Of a stretch of DNA of 21,353 nt, positions 9,801 through 18,658 are shown in pieces. Where the stretch lies: contig CAICTM010001864.1 of the NCBI GenBank assembly GCA_903772945.1, positions 1-21,353 of the forward strand, read 5' to 3'. Below the pieces are notes generated by a model. That model was given only the letters and a program-made list of their open reading frames with translations. It was not told the origin of the DNA and did not search any database. The DNA is from Seminavis robusta (Eukaryota; Bacillariophyta; Bacillariophyceae; Naviculales; Naviculaceae). Within the stretch, counting starts at the first letter, position 1, and each line of letters starts with the position of its first letter. Made by a program: the position numbers and the translations under genes.

Positions 9801-12800
9801 CGTAATTTTGATTTCGCAAATGTATTGATCTATACTTGTGATTGCTAGGTTTGCGGTACGTGATACGATGTATAGATCTTGACACGTCAACGGTCGTACG
9901 ACTGAAACCTAATGCAATGTCCTGTGTTTCCTGTGATCCTCGCAGGGCTGCCAGAGCCACGAGCTGATCATGCTGTGGCCATGTCCAGGTTTTCTATTGC
10001 TTGTCTTCAAAAGATGAAAGGGCTTGTGTCTGAACTGGAAGTGACACTGGGTAAGCCTAAGAAACCTGCTGTAATTCGTCCTCTGCGCCATCAAGACCTC
10101 ACATCAACGCCTCCTCTTCGTTGTTCAGGACCTGACACCGGAGACTTGACAATCAGAACTGGACTTCATTCTGGGCCAGGTGAGTAGAAATTGCTCGTTC
10201 TCGGCGATGCTCGAATGGAAAGGATGTGACATCTAAAGTCCTTCTGGCCGCCCTTTGATCAACAGTGACAGCTGGCGTTCTTCGGTAAGCAATTGTGGTC
10301 TCTGGTTTATCGGTCCATATCCGCTTCTAATGAATGAATGCTCATCCTGTCGCTTGTCAATGTGAACTTCTCAGTGGTGAACGAGCAAGGTTCCAGGTAG
10401 GCGCCGGGCATCTGCGATGTGGAGTGAATCGACTTGCGTGTTGTGGCGGTGCCAGAATCTGAACCCGCTTCTCCTGTAACTCTGTAGTTGTTCGGCGATA
10501 CAGGTAGGCAGCTCTCAACGAGAATGACGCACCTGAGGAAGTTGCGTGCTCACTCAATCTGTCTTCATTCTCCGCCTTGCTTGTTCCAGTAAACACGGCT
10601 GCACGGATGGAATCAACGGGAATGAGAGACAAGATACAGATTTCTCAAGAGACTGCTGATTTGCTGGTAGGGGCTGGAAAGAGTCATTGGTTGACGAAGC
10701 GAGATGGATTGGTTAAGGCGAAAGGTAAAGGTGATCTTCAAACTTACTGGTTGAAACTCAGCTCGATCGACCGTAGGGGCTCGATAGGCGGTGAACGACG
10801 TAGGCATTCGATGGGCGGTCCCTCTCGCACCTCCAGTGTTCGAGACAGCTTTGGCGGTTGCAGCAGAGGCAGTGGTGCCAGCAGTAGACTGGACTCTTCT
10901 GATCCGCGTCGGATGATGTCGGCCAACAGTGACCGGAATGTCACTGGGAGCAGGCCCACCTCTGAGATTGAGACTACCAGTTTGCTTGACAGGAAGGATC
11001 TGCCAGTCAAACTATCAAAGAAGCAACAGCGTCTGGTAGAGTGGAATTGTGAAATGATACAACAACTGCTTCGCCAGATTGTGGCGAGAAGAAACTTTTT
11101 AAAGAATGCGTCCAAGCCAATGCATCTCCCATTCACAGCCATGATGTCGGATCTTCCCAAGTTCGGGGCGCCAAGGCAACAACATCAGGGCGTGCCATTG
11201 GATGAGGTCGTTGAAGTGATCAACCTACCGGAGTTCGACGTCGCAGCGTATGTTGGCTCCACAGATGCCAAGCACATCCGACTGGACCCCGTAGTTGTGA
11301 CCCAATTGAAGAAGTTCATCTCCCTTCTTGCCTCGAGATATCGCGACAATCCTTGTAAGTATTGGGGCTTGCTTGGCATTGGTTGTTTCCTCGATGTCAC
11401 ATACATCACTGACACTAACACTTGTGTTTTGAAAAAGTCCACAACTTCGATCACGCAAGTCATGTCGCCATGTCTGTGGGAAAGCTCTTGACACGGATTG
11501 TTGCTCCCGACCTTGCATCTATTAACGAACGACACGACAACAATCACGATATTAGTAACAGTATCCACGTCACCAATGACATGAAAGATCTGCACGAGTA
11601 AGTGGGCATTCCGGGACATTGCATTGCGTTGCGTTGAACTGCGTTTTTTGTACCGGACCTCGGCTCACTCTTTTGGTTTCTTTCTTTCTGTTCGCTTGTC
11701 GATCAGTCATACGTACGTCTTTGACATTTTTGATTGTAGAGAAGCAATGAGGTAAAGTGCAACGAACAGCTTACACTGTCCCTTCCTTTTCGTTTGTTTA
11801 GATATGGAATCACGAGGTAAGTGAAGGAAATTTGTGTGGCACGCCCATCACGACTCCTTCATAATAGCAGCACGCCACTCACACGTTGCTTTGTCCTTAC
11901 TCTGCCAGTGACCCGCTCACACAACTGGCAGTGGTGCTGTCCGCCTTGATCCATGACGCGTAAGTCGATTTTAGTCTTTGTGATGTATGCGAGTAACGTG
12001 TGGACTCGGACGTCTCCTCACGAACTCTTGCTCGACAATATCGTGTGAAAGTGACCATCGAGGAGTCCCGAACAACATTCTTATCAAGGAGGAACCCGAG
12101 ATGGCGGCCAAATACAACAATAAGAGTGTGGCGGAGCAGGTGCGTGGGCCCACTAGTTACCTCTGCCTTTCCTGCAATGCTTTTCGCGCAGAAACTCACC
12201 TCATACACATCTACTTTGCCATGTAGAACTCCGTGGACATTGCCTGGGAGATTTTTATGGCTGACGACATGAAGGAACTGCGGGAGACAATTTGCCCAGA
12301 ATTCACGGAATTGAGACGCCTTCGGCAGATCATCGTAAGCAGCGTCCTTGCAACTGACATCTTCGACCCTGAACTCTCAGCCCTTCGAAAGGCACGCTGG
12401 AACAAGGCTTTCCAACAACAAAAGCCGAAGCGACTCTCAGAGATGATGACACCGTTCGACAAGAGGCGTTCTTCATTCAACGTGACAGCGGTAGCCATGA
12501 ATTCCAATCCTCGACACGAGCCTCGACACGAGGTCAACCGAAAGGCAACAATTGTTGTAAGTTCTTCTCGTTGCTGGAGTTCTTGCCCATAGACCTCCCT
12601 CTTGATGTCTTCTAATCCTGTGATGCTCGTTCACCCCCTCCACAGATTGAGCATTTGATTCAAGCATCGGATGTTGCTCACACAGTAAGTCAACAATCGC
12701 CGTTGCAAACCAGAAACTAAGCATGAACATTTTGCTCACGCCATTTCGAACTGCCTTCCAATGACAGATGCAACATTGGCATATCTACCAAAAGTGGAAC

Positions 12801-13267
12801 GAGGTACGACTTCACTCTGCTGCCTTCCTCCTCCGCTGATTCTGGGGCACTCACATCAAATGTCTTTGGGGTGCCGATCTTGTTTGCAGTGTCTTTTTAA
12901 GGAGATGTACCAATGCTACAAGCAAGGGAGGTCAGACAAAGATCCTTCAGAAGGCTGGTACAAGGGTGAAATCTGGTTTTTCGACAACTATGTGATTCCG
13001 CTAGCAAAGAAGCTCAAAGACTGCGGAGTATTTGGGGTCTCTTCCGACGAGTACCTCATCTAGTAAGTTGTTTCACGAGGGGTTCCGAGAGACAGCTCCA
13101 AAGCTATTATTACAGTTTTGTTTGATCTAACTGGATTCTTTGCATCTTATTTGCGCAGTGCCGAGCAGAACAAAGCTGAGTGGGAAGAAAAAGGCGAAGC
13201 CATAGTGGCAAGCATGCTGGAGAAGTACGGAGATGCAGTTGATCGCGCGGCGCTTGGGTACGAGTAG
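6885..13267 (+). CDS. Membrane receptor-like nucleotide cyclase / PDEase I bifunctional protein
   Basis: 22 exons give 1479 aa: 6885-7349, 7499-9344, 9461-9519, 9603-9659, 9745-9765, 9849-9855, 9946-10050, 10129-10179, 10266-10284, 10375-10396, 10488-10503, 10590-11354, 11438-11597, 11707-11712, 11802-11816, 11909-11959, 12052-12139, 12227-12556, 12646-12684, 12768-12803, 12890-13062, 13159-13267. Order: acidic cytoplasmic head; TM1 about 122-143; extracellular CHASE-like region with a Gln-rich insert and five Asn-X-Thr sequons before TM2 (about 636-657); Lys-rich linker; class III cyclase with metal Asp768 (FADIAG) and Asp812 (IGDCY), Asn891 and Arg895 for catalysis; PDEase I with HNFDH (1146-1150), HD (1220-1221) and Asp1370 in IQASDVAHT. 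Glu808 favours GTP; Gln884 stands where guanylyl cyclases have Cys. It would make and degrade cyclic nucleotide at a membrane. Similar proteins are reported in diatom sexual signalling (from memory). Exon phases are consistent throughout. Confidence 0.9.
9849..9855 (+). other. 7-nt microexon of the cyclase domain
   Basis: GTTTGCG lies between a CTAG acceptor and a GTACGTG donor. It supplies Val817, Cys818 and the first base of Gly819, giving GDCYVAVCGLPEPRADHA across three exons. Leaving it out shifts the frame inside the active site, so it should be obligatory. The preceding exon is only 21 nt (9745-9765). Confidence 0.8.
11707..11712 (+). other. 6-nt microexon of the PDE domain
   Basis: TCATAC sits between a GATCAG acceptor and a GTACGT donor. 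Including it gives LHDHTYGITSDPLTQ, the form I recall as usual in stramenopile PDEs. Skipping it keeps the frame and gives LHEYGITSDP, so both products are possible. The assignment rests on conservation, not on transcripts. Confidence 0.65.
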
Positions 13268-13957
13268 ACGTACCGTCAGAATCTCGAATGATTGGATCAT
13301 TCGATGTCTGAAGCGATGGGAGTGAACTACTGGTAGTACAGGAAAGAAAGTGACGGGATTACTGGCTTCAATTCAGGAAGTAACTTCATGCTTGATCCAC
13401 TTGCATGTTTTCCACGATGAAGCAGACCAGAGGCTGGACGGAGTAAGGCATGGCTATATCTCCGTGGAATAGCGGAAACGAACGGATAGCTAGACACTAA
13501 AGGATGGCACGCACTTTTGTCGCAGTCCAAGTTTTGGCTCTTTGCACCCTGTTGCGCGTTTCTGTGTTGGTAGAATGATTCATTCAATCCAAAGCCCGAA
13601 GAAGAAAATGATGCAAGCAAACCATGAAAGTTTGTCTCATTCGATGTACCGGTAGGTCTGCTGGGCTCGAAGCGATTACAGCAGAGATTCCAATCTTGCT
13701 CTCCGAGTGGAGTGAAGGCTTTTGCTGCTTTCCTTAGAGTGAAGCCTGCGAGCCTATTCATTCAGGGTCGCGATTGCTTTGGGTCCAAACCTGACGAGGC
13801 CAACAATGGCCGTGCAAGAAACCCATGCTACATGTACAACGGCGGTCTCATAGAAAGCCTTTGGTATCTTCATGCAAGGAGGCCAACACCGGCATTGCGG
13901 TCAAGAGGAACTGCAGCAGGATCATGTGCTTGATCTTTCTTCCTTTTTGGCCCCACT
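13268..13957. other. Spacer between the cyclase-PDE gene and its broken paralog
   Basis: No complete gene is visible. The right part (about 13790-13900) has weak likeness to PDE exons: a frame reading NPCYMYNGG and then FGIFMQ resembles the conserved NPxMASMYNGKS and AWxIFM stretch of the neighbour. It may therefore be more of the decayed paralog that starts clearly at 13958. TACCGGTA occurs at 13647-13654. The left part holds nothing I can identify. Confidence 0.3.
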
Positions 13958-14326
13958 CAGCATTGGCACATTTACAAATAGTGGAACCGAAGGTTATTCT
14001 GTGAAATGGCTCATGAGGAGGGGAGGTCAGGTAAAGGATCCAAAGATGTCTGCTGTGCTTCCAATGTCTCAGTCATCCCTGTAGCTCTCAAACACTATCT
14101 CATCCTGCTGCTACGTCTTCTTGGACAGCTAAGCATCCATCAGAGTTCTCGTACAAAGGAGGGCTCGGATTTTTGATTACTACCCATTCCATTGACAAAG
14201 AAGCTACATGAATGTGGAGTCTTTGGTGTTTCTAGTGAAGAGCTGTCCAATCGCCGTGAACGGGAAGCCAAAGGGCAGGACATGGTACAGGATTACATGG
14301 CTTACCTCAAGGAGGAAAGCATCTGA
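13958..14326 (+). pseudogene. Broken 3' end of a second cyclase/PDE paralog
   Basis: QHWHIYK-stop-WNRRLFCEM (13958-14003) aligns with QHWHIYQKWNECLFKEM of the upstream gene, but without the intron that splits that gene at WNE. GRS is followed by a GTAAAG...GGACAG intron (14031-14128) and then KHPSEFSYKGGLGF, matching GRSDKDPSEGWYKGEIWF, where the upstream gene has no intron. After a frameshift near 14172 comes PLTKKLHECGVFGVSSEEL and a divergent tail ending at TGA 14324-14326. The PDE catalytic Asp and HD exons are not recognisable here. One nonsense codon and one frameshift make this a relic. Different intron positions argue for an old diverged paralog and not a recent tandem copy. Confidence 0.75.
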
Positions 14327-15566
14327 AGGGGAAATGACAAGCCATTGTACAAAGAACTGGTGCAGAGTTGAAACAAACATGCAATGACAGTGCAAGCAAA
14401 GTATCTCTGTTGCAAACTGAGCCATGGCATGGGTATGCTCGACCAGAAAACAAGAACACTCTGGTGTAGAGATTCACTCCTGCGCACATTGGCGTTGAGC
14501 AGCCAGCTTGGACAATGGCAGCCGAGCCCTCGTGGCAACATTCCGCGTTGCACTCTAGACAACTGTGGAACTGTTGCGAGGAATCTGGAAACTTGCCATT
14601 CTAAGAATCAGTTTGGATTTTTTGCTGCATTCTAAGAATCATTCTTGCTTTTTCCCTTTTAAAACACTGTCCACACTAACCCACCCACACGCCGCTATGG
14701 CGACTACGAGAAAACACCCAAGGACGGACATCTGGACTATGGAATTATCGTAATGCATCCCAAGGATCTAATAAGGTAAGCTCCTCGCTTCCGGTCAAAG
14801 CTAAAGCGGAAACGATCGCCTGATTTCTCACACATCTCTCAGCCAACCTCCAGCAGGGGCAGTGGCGCGGGTAGCGTCGACTGATGAAAATGACGCGGAA
14901 TCGTCAACTCAGGCGGGATTTTCGTGACGAGTGACTTGGCTACCGGCACACCGTTCAATTCTTCGAAATATTTGCCGAGAAAGCATTCAGTGGCGTTCGG
15001 AGCAAGCGCAGAAAGTACAATGCGAAGACTTCTCGCAGGGAGTGGGCTGTGGTCTGGGTCGGACCTCGGACGATAGATCTGCGAGTCCTTGCCTTGAACA
15101 CTCGCTGCTTGCCAAAGACGCACCTATAATCAATTATAAAATGGGAAAATAATACAGTCTACCAGCGGTGCTGGCACCAGGTACCATGTAGCTAATAGAC
15201 ACAAGTATTGCCGCCGAAAGCATGTTGCCAAGGGCTACAACAAGCCCAAGGATGACAACAAAGTTGATCAAGAACAAGAATGGATTAACTCCTGCACACC
15301 AGCCAGTTCCCGTCGGGGGAGCTACGACTACCCATGCAACTTCGAGCCAAACACAAATTTTGAAAACCGTTTGATCTCATGGTTCGTCGAAGTTTGGTTT
15401 CATTTTGATTTCAAAGGCCACACTGCCATATTTATGTCATCGTCATCGACCAGATCGTCGCTTTCGCTTTTTTGGGCCGTTTCACGTTTTACTCTCAACA
15501 AACGAACGTCATTATCTGCGTTGCTACAATCACTAGTAGAGCTATCAAGAGTCAACATTAGAAGAG
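14327..15566 (+). pseudogene. Coding-looking blocks of an unidentified broken gene
   Basis: Three separated blocks read like protein on the + strand, in different frames. The first, 14663-14775, includes YGDYEKTPKDGHLDYGIIVM and is followed by a GTAAGC donor. The second, about 14914-15075, includes IFVTSDLATGTPFNSSKYLP. The third, about 15140-15410, includes HKYCRRKHVAKGYNKP, SYDYPCNFEPNTNFEN and LISWFVEVWF. Stops and frame changes separate them, so a single intact gene is unlikely unless several introns are hidden. I do not recognise the family. A secreted protease-like protein was considered on the style of the third block, but no catalytic residues can be placed. The stretch 14327-14662 and 15420-15566 shows nothing clear. 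Confidence 0.4.
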
Positions 15567-16729
15567 ATGAAGCAAATGAAGATGATGGATCCGCGAAAGA
15601 TATTTGGAATCAGAGCCAAGGCATCGAAGAGACCAAATGTAAGCAGCTATTAGTATCCCAGATAAGATAATGAATGTATCATTCATCGAATGTTTCTGTG
15701 TGATCTCACCACTTGCCGTTATTGTCGTCCTCATAGCACAAGACCTTCGTGGCCGAAGCAGCTTTGAACGCTCGTCAACCCCTGACAACGGTGACAAACA
15801 ATCATGGTTCGACTTTTGTAGTCGTCAAGCCACAAGAAACCAACAAGATCAAGAGCAAGACTGTCAAGAGCGTTGATATCCAGACCAAGACGAAGAATGC
15901 CGACAATATTGGTCAAGCCCTCCTTCGACGCCGCTCGATGGAACATATCCCGTGGCTGCTCAAGAATCAGTCGGCCGTCACGAAGAACGATCTGCTCGGT
16001 ATTTTGTCCTCTAAGGAACGAGCCGATCAATTTGGCGAACGCATTGTCCGAGAGCTCTTTCGCGCGGACGAAATGGAAGAGAGCCACGTCCTGGAAGCGC
16101 TGCAACTGATTCAAGTGCTTATGGGGCTCCTCCCTGCGACGAGTAAGTGGCGATGGCATTTGATCGAATCCTTGGCCCATTGTGGCGCCATAGAAGCCAT
16201 TCTGACCAAGTTGGAACGCGTCGCAAGCCCCAAACTACAACGACGTTGCCTCGCTGTCTTGGCGCATTTGAGTGACCATCCTTCCATGCCGAGCAAACTA
16301 TTCCATCCAACGAATTTCGGCGTGACAATCAAGGTGAAGCCCATGCTTAGTTTGATGGTTTTGCTTCGTGGGAATCAGCAAGATCCCGTCCTTCTCTCTT
16401 GCTGTTGCTACATTCTGTACAATTACTGCCTGTACAATCGCCAAGAGGCGACACGCACGATTGTTTCCACCCCGAATTGCCTCGAATGCTTGGAACGGGC
16501 TCACTTTTACGCTGCCACGTACCACCCCAACGCCATGATTGTTCAGACGGTCAACGAGATCTTTCGACGAATGGCTTTTACAATGCAAAGCTCCATGAAG
16601 GACATCAAGAAGGCCAAGTTTGGCAAAGAGGAACAGGAATGTGAGGTCCACCGAGGCAACCGACCCCGCACAACGACACTGTACGATATGGACCGGGTTG
16701 ACAACGATATCAAATACACTGTATTGTGA
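15567..16729 (+). CDS. Hypothetical helical-repeat (ARM/HEAT-like) protein
   Basis: Two exons (15567-15638 and 15737-16729) with a 98-nt GT-AG intron in phase 0 give 354 aa. The first ATG after an in-frame TAG at 15537 was taken as start. The N-terminal 80 residues are basic and Lys/Thr-rich. The body from about residue 85 to 310 is mostly amphipathic helices, for example ALQLIQVLMGLLPATSK, LIESLAHCGAIEAILTKLER and RRCLAVLAHLSDH, in the style of armadillo-type folds that bind partner proteins. A Cys-rich helix, LLSCCCYILYNYCLYN, stands out near the middle. No catalytic motif, signal peptide or membrane segment is seen. It runs tail to tail with the LRR gene, 284 nt apart. The function is unknown, and the fold is inferred from residue pattern only. 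Confidence 0.75.
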
Positions 16730-17013
16730 GCACGCAATCATGGAGCCATGTATTAGTCTTTTGTCTGACATTCTTCTACGCAGGCACCTTCAAGCGGCAA
16801 GTATACAGCAGTCTTACTAAATAGATTGTAGAAGGATCATTGTATTCTAAGATCAACGTTAATTTTGATTGTCCATCGCGCGAATGATTGAATTCATTTT
16901 TTAGCTAGCCATGCCAACCACAAAGAGCATGCAATGTTGTGTCAGTATTGAAATCTCATTGTCATTGTTGCAACCGTAGCCACAAAAAATTTGTCCGTTT
17001 TGCATTTGTGGTT

Positions 17014-17904
17014 CTATTCCTCTTCCAACAAAGAATCTCCAACGGTTGTGGCACTGTTGAGCGCCTTGGCCAATCGTTTGGAAGCCTCCTTTCCAATATC
17101 GTTATTGTCGCAATACAAATGTTTCACTGCAGTCTCTCCCTTGCATTCCGTCAAGACTTTGGTAAAGGCATCGGCACCCACTGGTCCAATACGATTGCCT
17201 TCCAAGAAAATCTTTGAAATGGTTTTGTTGGTTTGGAGAGCTTCGGCCAATGCCGTGGCTCCATCTGGTCCGATACTGTTGGATCCCAAAAAGAGTTCTT
17301 GCAGTGGATTGCCATCTAGTTTGAGCCATTGGGCCAATGCCACGGCTCCTTGATCCGTAATCGAGTTGCCTTCCAAAAACAGTTTTACCAATCCAGTATC
17401 CGTGTCTTTTTGTAAAAGGGTCGCGAGACCTTGACACAACGCTTGGCATCCTTCCGGTCGAATATCATTATATCTCAAGTCCAAACACTTGAGACTGAGT
17501 GCCGTTGGTAAATATTCCTGCGCCACCACCGTCGTTCCGGCATCACGGAGACCATTGCCACCCAAATGGAGCGTCTCCAACAAGACTAATTCTTTCAGAA
17601 TAATCACTTCTGCGGAAATGGGCAAATCGGTTCCACCCAGATTGAGTGTCTGTACGGACGACAGAACTTCGGGCACTCCATCACCATGAGGGATTCCCTT
17701 GCGGAGTCGACAACCTCCCAAATCGAGTGCTACTACCAATCCTGTTTCGTCATCGCATTGGACCAAGGGACTCCAGGCGTCGGCACAGTGCTGATTGTCG
17801 ATGTCCACACTGAGTTTGTTGTGAAAGACACCTGCCTCACGCAGAGTGATGAGGCCCTTGAGGGCGTCGGGGTGAATGGCGGAGGAAGAAGAGGACAGCG
17901 TCAT
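17014..17904 (-). CDS. RNI-type leucine-rich-repeat protein
   Basis: A single-exon gene of 296 aa read from ATG at 17904 (context AAACAATGAC). The frame is open 15 codons further upstream but has no ATG there. After a Ser-rich start and a head with VVALDLGGCRLRKGIP, it carries ribonuclease-inhibitor-type repeats of about 28 residues: LETLHLGGNGLRDAG, LKCLDLRYNDIRPEGCQAL, LVKLFLEGNSITDQGAVALA, LQELFLGSNSIGPDGATALA, ISKIFLEGNRIGPVGADAF and VKHLYCDNNDIGKEA. Such folds bind proteins. No kinase, NACHT or membrane segment is attached, so it is a stand-alone LRR protein, probably cytosolic. It ends with an acidic LLEEE tail. Partner and pathway cannot be told from the sequence. Confidence 0.85.
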   Translation of the reverse strand: MTLSSSSSAIHPDALKGLITLREAGVFHNKLSVDIDNQHCADAWSPLVQCDDETGLVVALDLGGCRLRKGIPHGDGVPEVLSSVQTLNLGGTDLPISAEVIILKELVLLETLHLGGNGLRDAGTTVVAQEYLPTALSLKCLDLRYNDIRPEGCQALCQGLATLLQKDTDTGLVKLFLEGNSITDQGAVALAQWLKLDGNPLQELFLGSNSIGPDGATALAEALQTNKTISKIFLEGNRIGPVGADAFTKVLTECKGETAVKHLYCDNNDIGKEASKRLAKALNSATTVGDSLLEEE

Positions 17905-18280
17905 TGTTTCCTCTTTTTTGTGAGTGCTTTCAAATAATGCTGCATCCAAGCCAGCAAGCCTGTTTTGAAACCTTTGACCGGGGCCAAGAATGCAAGCCTG
18001 AGAGATAGATGATCTGGGAGTTCTCTACCCCAAGATCTTTCTTCCTTACTTTTTAGTTGTTCTTTCAATCCCAACAGGTACAGTACTACAGATAGCAAGC
18101 ATCTAGTAGTAGTAGCTAGAGCGCTTAGCACTTACTCTGAGTTCTGAGTACTAGTATTCATCTTCACGAGCATATGGAATGATCAATCAGTTTTTAAAGG
18201 TCCTGCGGGATGTCTGTACGTCTGTATGTACATGTAGCTAGCTAGAGTGCTTAGCATGTAGTATGAGTTCTTGCCCACCC

Positions 18281-18658
18281 AGTACCTGGACCGTCCGACG
18301 GTTTTTGCTCAGGTTTAAAAACTGCTCAAATCGTGGTTCTTGTTAAGGGAATGTTAGGGGAATGTTGAAGCTTTAAGGGAATGTTTAAGGGAATGTTTCA
18401 GATTTAAGGGAATGTTTTAAAAGGGAATGTTTTTAAAGGGAATGTTTATTTTGGATAAGGGAATGTTCTATTGGGTTTACATGAAGGCTTAAAGGAATGT
18501 TTCGAAGCCTTAAGGGAATGTTGTTAAGGGAATGTTTATTTAGGGGAATGTTTAAGGGAAAGTCAAAGATTTAGGGGAATGTTTAAGGGAATGTTTCAAC
18601 CTGCAAAATTTAAAGTTTTTTAAAACCTGAGCGAAAACCGTCGGACGGTCCTGGTACT
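18281..18658. mobile_element. 378-bp element with 34-bp terminal inverted repeats
   Basis: The ends 18281-18314 and 18625-18658 are inverted copies differing at 2 of 34 bases. Each begins AGTACC and contains the small palindrome ACCGTCCGACGGT (18290-18302; complement form at 18637-18649). Beyond the 34 bp, an A-rich stretch extends the likeness weakly. The interior has no ORF and consists mainly of the GGAATGTT array. It interrupts copy 2 of the flanking tandem duplication, as expected of a non-autonomous DNA transposon (MITE-like). A TA or GTAC target duplication is possible, but the first bases of the repeat are themselves GTAC, so this cannot be decided. A folded-back structural element is the alternative. 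Confidence 0.65.
18348..18595 (+). repeat. Array of 14 same-strand GGAATGTT motifs
   Basis: Fourteen exact GGAATGTT octamers, most inside TTAAGGGAATGTTT, occur in 248 bp at uneven spacing, plus one worn copy (AAGGGAAAGTC near 18555). All face the same way. Spacers differ in length and sequence, so this is not a simple slippage microsatellite. There are no conserved unique spacers and no CRISPR features. Confidence 0.85.

Noticed and set aside
13327..13761. 144-codon minus-strand open frame
   Set aside because: No domain, no start context and no match in style to neighbouring genes; the region next to it is decaying PDE sequence.
14839..15123. 94-codon minus-strand open frame
   Set aside because: The + strand here reads more like protein (IFVTSDLATGTPFN), so this is probably its shadow.
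16298..16771. 157-codon minus-strand open frame
   Set aside because: Lies opposite the helical-repeat gene, whose frame and splice join are better supported.
18348..18595. CRISPR-like array
   Set aside because: Repeats are 8-14 nt, spacing is irregular, spacers are not unique units, and the genome is eukaryotic with spliceosomal introns.
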